Source of the DNA: a virus
Strand: one strand, 5' to 3'
Length of the DNA: 38,252 nt
Virus record (IMG/VR): IMGVR_UViG_3300040809_000699
Span: 1-38,252 of that record
Shown here: in pieces, positions 23,246-29,750 of the stretch
How the letters are laid out: every line of letters starts with the position of its first letter
How positions within the stretch are numbered: the first letter of the stretch is position 1
Notes under the pieces: generated by a model
What the model was told of the DNA's origin: nothing
The model's input: only the letters and a program-made list of their open reading frames with translations
The model's database searches: none
Program-made: the position numbers and the translations under genes

Positions 23246-23582
23246 AAATAAAAAGCCCTAAGGCTGAGTACTAAACAAATCCTCCTTCCTGATTACTCAG
23301 GCCATTCATAAGAATGTCGATCCTCCGAAGAGTATCAATAGGCGCACGTTGGTAATTGGGACACCCAGAGCGTGACTAATGCTATTTAAAGTTTAGCTAA
23401 CTGTTGGTTTGGTAAAGTCTAACCCTTGTAAACCCTATAAGGCTTAAAACGGTCTTTGGGAAATAAATTGATTAGAAAATATGACCCACTAATTGTTGTT
23501 TTAATCCGCCACTAATTTGAACTAAAGTTCGGATGTGCCAGGGGTCATTAGTGGAAAACCCTTTTCGCCTATCGCTAGGCAC
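23246..23582 (-). ncRNA. Candidate standalone structured RNA, about 337 nt
   Basis: The 470-base gap between two leftward genes has no plausible gene. A near-consensus promoter (TTGAAA-17-TAAAAT) points into it, and the expected start is at GTGCC, the first stem. Helices visible on the minus strand, in order: GCCTA-GCGA-TAGGC with a GNRA loop; CCACTAAT with ATTAGTGG, crossed by ATCCG/CGGAT (a pseudoknot); TGGG-tgt-CCCA inside CACG/CGTG; CTC-TTCG-GAG with a UUCG loop; CATTC-ttat-GAATG; CTGAGTA/TACTCAG; then AGCC-ttag-GGCT followed by TTTTTATTT. I do not recognise a known family. Covariation has not been tested. Confidence 0.55.
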
Positions 23583-23589
23583 AAAACTA

Positions 23590-23618
23590 ATTTTAATTTA
23601 CTCCTGATTATTTTTCAA
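23590..23618 (-). promoter_or_regulatory. Promoter of the candidate RNA
   Basis: TTGAAA (23618-23613), exactly 17 bases, TAAAAT (23595-23590) on the minus strand: 5/6 matches to each consensus box. It overlaps the last codons and stop of the 23598-24017 gene. The expected start site is about 23583, right at the first stem of the RNA candidate. Confidence 0.65.
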
Positions 23619-24017
23619 GCTTAGTGTTGTTTTCTTATCTCTTAACTCGTACCTATCTAAGCATTCGTTCATTATTTTCATATATGTTTCCTTATCTAAA
23701 AACTCTCTGGCTACATTCATAAATGCAATACCTTTATTTAATCGATGTTCGCATTCTGGTTTGTTATTTCTATTAAAGTTTTTTATAAGGGCGTTAACTT
23801 TTGATAGCTCACTTTCAAAAAACTTTTTAGTGTAATTATCTTTAGATATATTTAGATTGTGTATTAAAGTCGCCCTACTGGTAACAAGGTCAATAAAATC
23901 ACAATCTTTAAACTCGTCACCTAAATCACTATAACCTCGCTTGCTACCATGTGTACTAAATGATGCAACTCTGAATCTAAACTGCTCTTTTTTTGCGTTT
24001 GTTAATGAGTGACTCAT
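23598..24017 (-). CDS. Hypothetical protein, 139 aa
   Basis: Soluble, charged, mostly helical. Segment FRFRVASFSTHGSKRGYSDL near the start, LVTSRATLIHNLNISKDNYT in the middle. Ribosome site AAGGAG(AGTTAGAG). Its end overlaps the promoter of the RNA candidate. Not recognised. Confidence 0.65.
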   Translation of the reverse strand: MSHSLTNAKKEQFRFRVASFSTHGSKRGYSDLGDEFKDCDFIDLVTSRATLIHNLNISKDNYTKKFFESELSKVNALIKNFNRNNKPECEHRLNKGIAFMNVAREFLDKETYMKIMNECLDRYELRDKKTTLSLKNNQE

Positions 24018-24049
24018 CTCTAACTCTCCTTATGTGTTTGGTTGTTTGA

Positions 24050-24712
24050 TTATTCTTTGAACTCTTTAAGTGATTCTTCGTACCACTCCCAATTATCAAC
24101 ACCGCCGCGCTCCAAGGCTGTTAGTTTTTTATCTCTTTTTAGTAGCTCTTGATATTCATGCATGGTTATTTTTTGATTTCCGCATCCTATTTCTATAATT
24201 ATTTTGTTGTGCTTCTCTTGTAGTTTATTAATACCATTCCTTGATGTTTTCAGCATATTATCTGCCGCTTCTCTAGAGAGTTCTAACGAATTAATCTCTT
24301 CTTTTAGTGCCTCTACAGATTTTTCTAGTGACTTTTTCGACTGCCTCCACTCTTCATGAAGTTCTTTTGTTTGTTGAAACTCTAACTTCTGCTCATCTAT
24401 TTTTCTCTGTAGCGAGTCGATAGTTGTGGCTTCAACAGGTTTGTCGTGAAGTAGTCTTTTTTCAACCATACAAATAATTGAGTTTTTTTCGTCTTGAATA
24501 TCATCAATTATTGCTTGAGCTTGATCGTACTCATCTTGGTAACGCTCGCCACCTCCCGTTGGTGAAATAAACTCAGAAGGCGTGCAGTAGTATTCAGATT
24601 CAATGTTTGTCGCGAAATGCACGTTTAACTGTATCTCGCAAAAATCATCATTGATATCTCTAATAATTACGCAAGGGTTGTTTTGGTAAAATTTAATTTG
24701 TTTATCACTCAT
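24050..24712 (-). CDS. Coiled-coil hypothetical phage protein, 220 aa
   Basis: The N-terminal part (MSDKQIKFYQNNPCVIIRD, beta strands, EYYCTPSEFISPTGGG) is followed by long coiled-coil helices (residues 60-195). These contain SLQRKIDEQKLEFQQTK and SLEKSVEALKEEINSLELSR. This architecture is typical of early phage proteins of unknown role. It overlaps the upstream gene by 8 bases. Confidence 0.65.
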   Translation of the reverse strand: MSDKQIKFYQNNPCVIIRDINDDFCEIQLNVHFATNIESEYYCTPSEFISPTGGGERYQDEYDQAQAIIDDIQDEKNSIICMVEKRLLHDKPVEATTIDSLQRKIDEQKLEFQQTKELHEEWRQSKKSLEKSVEALKEEINSLELSREAADNMLKTSRNGINKLQEKHNKIIIEIGCGNQKITMHEYQELLKRDKKLTALERGGVDNWEWYEESLKEFKE

Positions 24713-24914
24713 CTTTACTCTCCTTATGTGTTTGGTTGTTTATCAATTCCACTCTAAGCTCTTCGTTTTCGTAATTATAGCTTTTAGCTGACAATATTAA
24801 TTCTTTATCTATATTCGGGATGTATTTTTTTGCTTTATACATGGCCTTATAAATACAGGTAAAGCTTAAATTTAAAACCTTATTTCCATTTATGTAAACT
24901 TTCATATCAATCAT
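24705..24914 (-). CDS. Hypothetical protein, 69 aa
   Basis: Starts at ATG 24914 (GGAG, 7 bases before); the frame also has a GTG two codons earlier. MIDMKVYINGNKVLNLSFTC suggests a beta hairpin, then a basic helix (YKAMYKAKKYIPN) and a charged end. First gene of the leftward unit, divergent from the antitoxin gene. Confidence 0.6.
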   Translation of the reverse strand: MIDMKVYINGNKVLNLSFTCIYKAMYKAKKYIPNIDKELILSAKSYNYENEELRVELINNQTHKESKDE

Positions 24915-24961
24915 CTTCACTCTCCATTTAATTAAGATGATATAAATTTAGCAAAAGATAT

Positions 24962-24990
24962 TTGACTTGTCCAGAACTTTGTGTAATTAT
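24962..24990 (+). promoter_or_regulatory. Promoter of antitoxin-led operon
   Basis: TTGACT (24962-24967), 17-base spacer, AATATT-like box AATTAT (24985-24990) preceded by TGT, an extended -10. A TTGTACAA palindrome follows at the expected start of transcription. A minus-strand promoter (TGGACA at 24973-24968, then TAAATT 17 bases on) starts inside the same region and serves the leftward genes. Confidence 0.6.
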
Positions 24991-24998
24991 TTGTACAA
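24991..24998. promoter_or_regulatory. TGTACA palindrome, likely antitoxin operator
   Basis: TTGTACAA lies at the start site of the operon promoter. E. coli YefM binds palindromes with a TGTACA core, and the first gene of this operon encodes a Phd/YefM-like DNA-binding protein. Half-sites ACTTGT (24965-24970) and ACAAGT (24995-25000) flank it as a wider inverted repeat. Self-repression is inferred. Confidence 0.55.
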
Positions 24999-25018
24999 GT
25001 TCAACGAAGGAGAGATAA

Positions 25019-25192
25019 ATGAGAATAATTAAATACTCAGCAGCAAGAGAAAACCTAAGAAAAGAATTAGATATAGTAGCAGAAAGCTCTCAGCCTACCT
25101 GTATCGTATCTAAAAGCAATCAGGTAGTGCTTATATCAAAGAAAGAGTACGACGCTATTATGAAGCGCATAGGAGGCAGCAATGAAAGTTAG
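25019..25192 (+). CDS. Orphan Phd/YefM-family antitoxin-like repressor
   Basis: 57 residues, MRIIKYSAARENLRKELDIV then ...VVLISKKEYDAIMKR. The start IKYSAARENL and the end VLIS..EY...M match the YefM/Phd N-terminal DNA-binding domain (YefM: TISYSEARQNL, AVLMSLEEYN). No RelE/YoeB/Doc toxin gene follows, so it appears to be an orphan. It may serve as an operon repressor or counteract host toxins. GAAGGAGAG lies upstream; the end overlaps the next start. Confidence 0.8.
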   Translation: MRIIKYSAARENLRKELDIVAESSQPTCIVSKSNQVVLISKKEYDAIMKRIGGSNES

Positions 25193-25619
25193 ATTTTTAT
25201 ATCCTTTTGCCTTACACCATGAGGGCGTTGTTTGTTTTTCAGCGGAAGTTATGGATGTTAAGGAGGTTAAATATTTGAACAACATTGAAGCTGTGTTTGA
25301 TAACGGGTTTGGTATCCCTTTAGCTGTATTTTTTAAAATAACAGAGCCAGTAAAAGAAAAAAGCGCAGGGAAAAGGATTACATACCCTAAAAACTTCGAC
25401 GATCAGTTTGAAAGGCTTTGGGCTGCTAAAGGTAAAAAAGGCTCTAAAGCAAAAGCAAAGAGCAAGTATAAGGGCATGTTTACCAATGAGAGCGACGAAA
25501 CATGTGAAGATCTGACTAATATACTAGTAGACGACATTGAATCGAATATAGAGGAGTTAGGAGCTGCTGAGATGCATTTAACAACTTATCTTAACCAAAA
25601 AAGATGGGAGCGTGATTGA
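25182..25619 (+). CDS. Hypothetical protein with replication-protein-like C-terminus
   Basis: 145 residues. Segment FDDQFERLWAAKGKKGSKAKAK (about residues 68-89) and the ending LTTYLNQKRWERD resemble the C-terminal domain found in phage replication proteins (fdeFW.aypkk.gk..A...tYLnqerW). The first 60 residues form a beta domain of other origin. A role in helicase loading is possible but unproven. Start overlaps the antitoxin stop and has AGGAGG(CAGCA). Confidence 0.6.
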   Translation: MKVRFLYPFALHHEGVVCFSAEVMDVKEVKYLNNIEAVFDNGFGIPLAVFFKITEPVKEKSAGKRITYPKNFDDQFERLWAAKGKKGSKAKAKSKYKGMFTNESDETCEDLTNILVDDIESNIEELGAAEMHLTTYLNQKRWERD

Positions 25620-26035
25620 TGACAAGCGCTAGCGATTTAGTAAAGAGTCTCGGCCAAAAGTCTAAACGGAAAGAACAGGAGGTTAAGTCATATTCTGAAT
25701 GGCCTAAATGTTCAGCTCCAGGATGCCCACTAAGAACAACAATCAAAGCTGATGATTGTACGTGTTATTTTCACTTTAGGAAAAAGCATGGTTTAGAGGG
25801 TGAATGCATGACTGAAGCAATAAAAGAAAATCTTGGCTTGCTAAATAAACATGCGAAGATGACTTTCTGGTCAGTAAATACATGGAAAGAAAAACGAGCG
25901 CAGATATTAGGCTGGGATGCTTTACCATGCACAGAAGAAGAGCTGAATAACCCTACTATGTATCTAAACAAGTTTAAGAAGTGGATTAACAAAGTTATAG
26001 AAGATAGATCCAGAGAGCTTTATAACAACCAATAG
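25619..26035 (+). CDS. Cys-rich hypothetical protein
   Basis: 138 residues from ATG 25619 (a TTG one codon earlier is possible). PKCSAPGCPLRTTIKADDCT and YFHFRKKHG hold Cys/His residues that could bind zinc (C32?-C37, C48, H). The C-terminus is helical (WKEKRAQILGWDALPCTEEE). Overlaps the previous stop. Adjacent to the replication-like protein, so DNA binding is plausible. Confidence 0.65.
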   Translation: MTSASDLVKSLGQKSKRKEQEVKSYSEWPKCSAPGCPLRTTIKADDCTCYFHFRKKHGLEGECMTEAIKENLGLLNKHAKMTFWSVNTWKEKRAQILGWDALPCTEEELNNPTMYLNKFKKWINKVIEDRSRELYNNQ

Positions 26036-26045
26036 GAGAGTAGAT

Positions 26046-26114
26046 ATGTTACCAGAACCATTAAAAAAAGATTTCGACAAGATATTCGGCAAGAAGAAGA
26101 GGAATGAGAAATGA
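26046..26114 (+). CDS. Tiny basic ORF, 22 residues
   Basis: MLPEPLKKDFDKIFGKKKRN and two residues more, behind AGGAGAGTAGAT, a good ribosome site, ending in an overlap with the next start (AAATGA). It may serve translational coupling. Function unknown. Confidence 0.4.
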   Translation: MLPEPLKKDFDKIFGKKKRNEK

Positions 26115-26296
26115 AACACGAAGTAAGTTTAGATTTATTGTATGAGATGGCGGAATGTATTCATTCTTGCAGTTGGAATAGTGAAGAAGAGGTTTACGCT
26201 TATATGAAGTCTTGCGTTACGGGTGATGATAGTTACGATCCTGAAGATTGGAAAGGAAAAGAAACTATGTGCAGAACTATTGAGATTTTTGATTAA
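26111..26296 (+). CDS. Small acidic hypothetical protein
   Basis: 61 residues, rich in Cys, Glu and Asp (LYEMAECIHSCSWNSEEEVY, DDSYDPEDWKGKE). Coupled to the previous ORF. Not recognised; possibly a DNA-mimic-like or enzyme-inhibiting acidic protein, but this is only a guess from charge. Confidence 0.6.
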   Translation: MKHEVSLDLLYEMAECIHSCSWNSEEEVYAYMKSCVTGDDSYDPEDWKGKETMCRTIEIFD

Positions 26297-26312
26297 CAGA
26301 GGAGGATTTAAA

Positions 26313-26510
26313 GTGAAGGAAATAAATTTGAAAAAGCTAGAAGATTTTCTAGAGTTTGAGGTATCTGATTTGCAATGTTTAGAATCATGCGCTGAGCAAG
26401 GCTTTACTATTCACGATTGGATTCAATGCAAAAGCGATACGGTTGATTATTTAAAATACAGATGTAGTAAATTAAGAAACACAAAAAGCCTCAATCAAGA
26501 AGCTAAATAA
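26313..26510 (+). CDS. Small hypothetical protein, GTG start
   Basis: 65 residues starting at GTG 26313, which has GAGGAGG 7 bases upstream, the strongest site nearby; the frame is open upstream to 26223 but only overlaps the previous gene. NLKKLEDFLEFEVSDLQCLE then SCAEQGFTIHDW is helical and acidic. Last gene of this rightward unit. Confidence 0.6.
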   Translation: MKEINLKKLEDFLEFEVSDLQCLESCAEQGFTIHDWIQCKSDTVDYLKYRCSKLRNTKSLNQEAK

Positions 26511-26533
26511 AAACCAGCATCAAACTAAACGTT

Positions 26534-26587
26534 TGGCGGATCGTCTAACGGTAGCGGTGGGAGATACGGAGCACGTTCCTCTCGCCA
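26534..26587 (+). other. Shortened tRNA-like element
   Basis: TGGCGGATCGTCTAACGGTA is just like the 5' half (acceptor strand and D-arm, with the GG of the D-loop) of a tRNA, and CTCGCCA ends a matching acceptor strand (TGGCG/CGCCA, 5 bp). The whole is only 54 nt, lacks a normal anticodon arm and has no T-loop TTCGA. So it cannot be called a working tRNA: it may be a decayed tRNA, a tRNA mimic, or an old attachment-site remnant. It lies between a rightward and a leftward gene; 26511-26607 holds no gene. Confidence 0.45.
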
Positions 26588-26607
26588 TTTCTTTTCTATC
26601 ATAACCT

Positions 26608-27027
26608 TTAGTCATTTTTTTTGGACTCATTTAAACGGGCTAGCCCATGTGACCCGAAGAAAAATATACATATAGCTGTTGTAACTGTAATCATTAGTGT
26701 TGATGTAGCTAGCTTAAAATAAAACTCAGCCAGTACCATGTCAAACGGAGCGGCTATACAGCACATTAAGATAATCCCTAGTTGAGCTTTAATCCATAAC
26801 ACTGCAATAGCACGCCTTGTTTTAGACCTTTCTGTAGACTCTCCCAACGTGGCTTTGACGAACTCTTGTACACTTGTTAACGTCTTGTTGTTAAACTCAA
26901 TAACTTCCTCTTGCGTTAGATTCATATTACCAATCCAACCGCCGACTTGAGCAAGCAAGCCATTGTCTTTATCTAAAACATCTTCACGAGTTTTCTCACC
27001 CCATGTAAACGGATTCCACCAGCTCAT
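26608..27027 (-). CDS. Membrane protein, holin candidate
   Basis: 139 residues. Soluble N-terminus (MSWWNPFTWGEKTREDVLDK, amphipathic), then two TM helices near residues 72-100 (IAVLWIKAQLGIILMCCIAA) and 103-125 (FKLATSTLMITVTTAICIFF). Short charged tail (NESKKND). The size and layout fit a phage holin, but it lies alone, with its own promoter, far from the endolysin. GAGATAG upstream of the start is weak. Confidence 0.6.
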   Translation of the reverse strand: MSWWNPFTWGEKTREDVLDKDNGLLAQVGGWIGNMNLTQEEVIEFNNKTLTSVQEFVKATLGESTERSKTRRAIAVLWIKAQLGIILMCCIAAPFDMVLAEFYFKLATSTLMITVTTAICIFFFGSHGLARLNESKKND

Positions 27028-27055
27028 ATCTCTATCTCTTAGTTAACATGTGGTT

Positions 27056-27064
27056 ATTATATCA
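27056..27064 (-). promoter_or_regulatory. Extended -10 promoter for the leftward membrane gene
   Basis: On the minus strand TGATATAAT is a perfect extended -10 (TGnTATAAT), about 30 bases before the start of the 26608-27027 gene. No good -35 is seen, which is usual with extended -10 promoters. Confidence 0.6.
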
Positions 27065-27151
27065 CCGTTTTTATTTACGTTATAGGTTGTACTGTTTTTA
27101 TGAAGATTTGTTATTTCACAAACACAAATCAAACCTCTACTATTTACACAT

Positions 27152-27224
27152 GGCTTGTCCTTTCATTTAACTTAAAACTTAAATGATAAATACGTTAATT
27201 GTAAATAATTAGTTAGGGCAAGCC
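27152..27224 (+). promoter_or_regulatory. Structured leader of the beta-helix gene
   Basis: GGCTTGTCC (27152) faces GGGCAAGCC (27216), 8 of 9 bases pairing, with an inner perfect stem CATTTAA-cttaaaac-TTAAATG (27164-27185). This forms a long hairpin that ends 34 bases before the start codon. It may control transcription or translation of the downstream genes. The rest of 27028-27258 contains no gene. Confidence 0.4.
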
Positions 27225-27258
27225 TTTAATTAACAAAATACCCCGAAGGAGAGAAAGG

Positions 27259-27912
27259 ATGGAAAATAAAAAATATAAATTTACAGGAAAAGAGAAAGTT
27301 GCTTTTGGTGTTACGTTAAAGCAGATAGTTTGCGTAACCGCATTTGCTTCTGTTTCGGTTGGTGATATTGGTGGATGGATAGAGAAAGAAGACAATCTAA
27401 GTTATTTTGACAATGCTTGGGTGTCTGGCAATGCTATGGTGTATGGCGATGCTTGGGTGTCTGGCAATGCTTGGGTGTCTGGCGATGCTAGGGTGTTTGG
27501 CAATGCTAGGGTGTTTGGCAATGCTGAGGTGTATGGCGATGCTAGGGTGTTTGGCAATGCTGAGGTGTATGGCGATGCTGAGGTGTCTGGCGATGCTAGG
27601 GTGTTTGGCAATGCTATGGTGTATGGCGATGCTTGGGTGTCTGGCAATGCTAGGGTGTCTGGCAATGCTTGGGTGTCTGGCGATGCTAGGGTGTTTGGCA
27701 AGTCAAAATCCACAAAGCTTGTTAAGACCATAAATAGCGGAATTTATCACGTAACAATTACTGATAATCATATAGCTATAGGTTGTCAAAATCACACGTA
27801 CAGTCAATGGAAAAGATTAAGCAAAAATAAAGCTGTTGACATGCTAGGCGAAAGAGATGCTGGGCTATGGTTTAAGTACAAGGACTTTATTTTAACGCTT
27901 GCTGAGGAATAA
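27259..27912 (+). CDS. Hexapeptide beta-helix repeat protein
   Basis: 217 residues. About residues 52-152 consist of repeats of the form G-[ND]-A-x-V-x (VFGNAEVYGDARVFGNAEVY and so on), typical of a beta-solenoid with one turn per three hexads. An N-terminal YKFTGKEKVAFGVTLKQIV strand pair and a C-terminal globular region (residues 155-217) flank it. Similar proteins occur in many phages, function unknown. A strong AAGGAG(AGAAAGG) site precedes the ATG. Confidence 0.8.
   Translation: MENKKYKFTGKEKVAFGVTLKQIVCVTAFASVSVGDIGGWIEKEDNLSYFDNAWVSGNAMVYGDAWVSGNAWVSGDARVFGNARVFGNAEVYGDARVFGNAEVYGDAEVSGDARVFGNAMVYGDAWVSGNARVSGNAWVSGDARVFGKSKSTKLVKTINSGIYHVTITDNHIAIGCQNHTYSQWKRLSKNKAVDMLGERDAGLWFKYKDFILTLAEE
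27412..27708. repeat. 18-base tandem repeats encoding the beta-helix hexads
   Basis: Units of 18 bases of the form GGCAATGCTAGGGTGTTT alternate with GAT and ATG/TGG variants and run for about 300 bases. Both strands and several frames stay open over the array because of its period, so the other-frame ORFs there are artefacts. Recombination could change the repeat count. Confidence 0.8.
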
Positions 27913-27914
27913 CT

Positions 27915-28151
27915 ATGGGATTAGAACAAATAAAACACCTTGAGCGATTAGTTAAAAGCAAGGATATAGAGATCACCGAACTAAAAAAGAAACTCTATAA
28001 CGCTAGTGCAATCATCAAAGAAAAAAATGAATCAATAGAGTTTTTAAAAGAAGTATTAGAAGAGTCTAGAAAAAACTTTAAAGCTCAAAAATCAATTGAA
28101 GAGGCTGCTAAAAAAGGAATGAAGTGGAGTGAAGAAATTAAACATGGATAA
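27915..28151 (+). CDS. Coiled-coil hypothetical protein
   Basis: 78 residues, almost entirely a heptad-patterned helix (LEQIKHLERLVKSKDIEITEL onwards, all Lys/Glu/Leu). GAGG(AATAACT) site. Overlaps the next gene by 8 bases. Function unknown. Confidence 0.65.
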   Translation: MGLEQIKHLERLVKSKDIEITELKKKLYNASAIIKEKNESIEFLKEVLEESRKNFKAQKSIEEAAKKGMKWSEEIKHG

Positions 28152-28272
28152 TCAAAAAACACCGATTTGGATTAAATTAATAATCGTCGCTATTACTTTT
28201 GCCCTAGTTACATCTCCTGAGTGGGTAGAAGCTATCGGTAAGTATTTAACTGAGGTCTTGGTTTATGCTTAA
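28144..28272 (+). CDS. Small single-TM protein
   Basis: 42 residues: MDNQKTPIWIKLIIVAITFA then LVTSPEWVEAIGKYLTEVLV. One TM helix near residues 9-24. Overlaps neighbours by 8 bases on both sides. Unknown. Confidence 0.55.
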   Translation: MDNQKTPIWIKLIIVAITFALVTSPEWVEAIGKYLTEVLVYA

Positions 28273-28447
28273 TCTAAAACAAGTAAGACTTATAAGAGGT
28301 TGCGTAACTTTAAGTGATAAAGATGCTGACAAGATAGTAAAGAAGTATCGAGGTGGAACTTCAATATCTAGGCTGTCAGATCAATACGGTCAATCATACG
28401 ATACAATATTTAGATTGGTGAAAAAGCATGAAAGTCAATGTAGTTAA
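28265..28447 (+). CDS. HTH-like small DNA-binding protein
   Basis: 60 residues. TLSDKDADKIVKKYRGGTSI and SRLSDQYGQSYDTIFRLVKK form a helix-turn-helix of the resolvase/homeodomain-like type (DKIV..Y..G.S...LS...G.S...I...V). Such short proteins can be transcription regulators. The stop overlaps the next gene. Confidence 0.65.
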   Translation: MLNLKQVRLIRGCVTLSDKDADKIVKKYRGGTSISRLSDQYGQSYDTIFRLVKKHESQCS

Positions 28448-28865
28448 AACTGCTAACAATAAGCTTTGGGCTGCTGACGAAGAAGATGAAGAAAAGCTTC
28501 GTAACATGAAAGTAGCTGAAGTGTACGAAGTAGACATTAAGGTTAATCAAAACTATCAGTTGCACAAGAAGATATTTGCTTTCTTTAAATTTTGCACACA
28601 GCATTATTACGGTGATATTGATGTAACTACTGAGCAAGTTGAGTTTACAAGAGAGAAGCTTTTAATGTCTGCTGGTTACGTTAAGCAAGTATTCTATCCT
28701 GACGGGCAAAGATTTGAACTTAAACCTATGTCAATGAGTTACGCTAAAATGTCACCAGAAGAGCGCTCAGAGTGTTACAAGCGACTAATAAACACAGCAT
28801 TAAAAAGAGTATTTAATAACAATATAGATAAAGTGACAGAAAATCAGTTAATGTCATTTTTTTAG
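28428..28865 (+). CDS. DUF1367-family phage protein
   Basis: 145 residues, with QNYQLHKKIFAFFKFCTQHY near residue 40 and FELKPMSMSYAKMSPEERSE later, the pattern of DUF1367, found in lambdoid and related phages often next to nin-type genes. Function unknown. Starts inside the end of the HTH gene. Confidence 0.85.
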   Translation: MKVNVVKTANNKLWAADEEDEEKLRNMKVAEVYEVDIKVNQNYQLHKKIFAFFKFCTQHYYGDIDVTTEQVEFTREKLLMSAGYVKQVFYPDGQRFELKPMSMSYAKMSPEERSECYKRLINTALKRVFNNNIDKVTENQLMSFF

Positions 28866-28876
28866 GGAGAGGTAAA

Positions 28877-29563
28877 ATGAAAAACAAAGCATTAAAACTA
28901 GAAGGTTTAACAGAATCACAGATTAACGCGGCTATTGCAGTTGCGGAGGCTAATGGTTTTAGTAAGCACTCAAACTTTAACAGTTGTAAGCCTGAAATAT
29001 GGGGATACCTAACAGCTAATGACTCGCTAATCCTTTTCTTGAACAATCACACAAACAGTAAAGATGAATTAACCCTAGAAGAATGGTTATTCTATGGTGC
29101 GCCTGATTGGGCTGCCAGTATCAGGTTGGCAAAAAATGGAAGGTACGCATACCTTAATAACTATAAGTATCAATACTTAGATGAATCCGAGTGTTCGGAG
29201 TTTTTCCCAGCCACGGTTATAAATGGTGAAGTAATAGCAACACGCCAGCAAGAAGAATGGATACCTAGTGTTGGTGATGAGGCGATTACGAGTGCGGGCA
29301 ACGTAGAAATACTAAAGAAAGCATACAACGGGGCATTTTATGTATACGCCTGCCGAATCATTAACGGCGAAGTAGGTCACCTAGAATGGTTTAACCTTGA
29401 CCAACTAAAACCAATCCCAAAATACACAGACGAAGAGCTTTTAGCTTATGAGGTTTACGATATCATATGTCAAAATCCTATGACTATGGATGAGTTTTTA
29501 TCTGCTAATGACACTACTAAAGATATCTGTTTTAATATTGCTGAGTCAGGAAGATTTAAATAA
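28877..29563 (+). CDS. Hypothetical protein, 228 aa
   Basis: Soluble protein of mixed structure. Trp- and Tyr-rich middle (LEEWLFYGAPDWAASIRLAK) and PSVGDEAITSAGNVEILKKA as an SH3-like barrel candidate. GGGAGAGG upstream. Its stop overlaps the start of the next gene. No family recognised. Confidence 0.65.
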   Translation: MKNKALKLEGLTESQINAAIAVAEANGFSKHSNFNSCKPEIWGYLTANDSLILFLNNHTNSKDELTLEEWLFYGAPDWAASIRLAKNGRYAYLNNYKYQYLDESECSEFFPATVINGEVIATRQQEEWIPSVGDEAITSAGNVEILKKAYNGAFYVYACRIINGEVGHLEWFNLDQLKPIPKYTDEELLAYEVYDIICQNPMTMDEFLSANDTTKDICFNIAESGRFK

Positions 29564-29748
29564 TGAAACCAGTAACCAACAGAAAATACTGCAAATGCCA
29601 TCATTGCTTATCTGATATATACAGCGGTGATACAAAGTACATTAAGCGTGGTAAAAAGTTTCTGTGCTTTAAATGCGGTCAGAGTAAAAAGAGCAAAGGT
29701 GTAGTGTCTAACATAATTAATAAAATATATAACTGGATGGAGAGATAG
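29563..29748 (+). CDS. Small zinc-ribbon protein
   Basis: 61 residues. KYCKCHHCLSDIYSGDTKYI followed by KKFLCFKCGQSKKSKG gives C10, C12/C15 and C35, C38 for zinc. Short, basic at the C-terminus. It resembles the small zinc-finger Com regulators in style only; it is not next to the Mom-like gene. Function unknown. Confidence 0.6.
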   Translation: MKPVTNRKYCKCHHCLSDIYSGDTKYIKRGKKFLCFKCGQSKKSKGVVSNIINKIYNWMER

Positions 29749-29750
29749 AT

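Noticed and set aside
23271-23375. 35-codon open frame on the minus strand inside the RNA candidate (contains RAPIDTLRRIDILMNGL)
   Set aside because: It looks somewhat protein-like but has no start codon near its beginning, only an internal ATG, no ribosome site there, and overlaps several stems. Kept as a caveat to the RNA call, not annotated.
23127-23597. Group I intron hosting the HNH gene
   Set aside because: The core P/Q/R/S sequence elements were not seen and the genes on both sides look intact, with no split coding sequence.
26534-26587. Functional tRNA
   Set aside because: Only 54 nt, no normal anticodon stem and no T-loop TTCGA; listed instead as a tRNA-like element.
27402-27733. 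Open frames overlapping the beta-helix repeat on both strands
   Set aside because: These are by-products of the 18-base repeat; only the frame of 27259-27912 has flanking globular sequence and a ribosome site.
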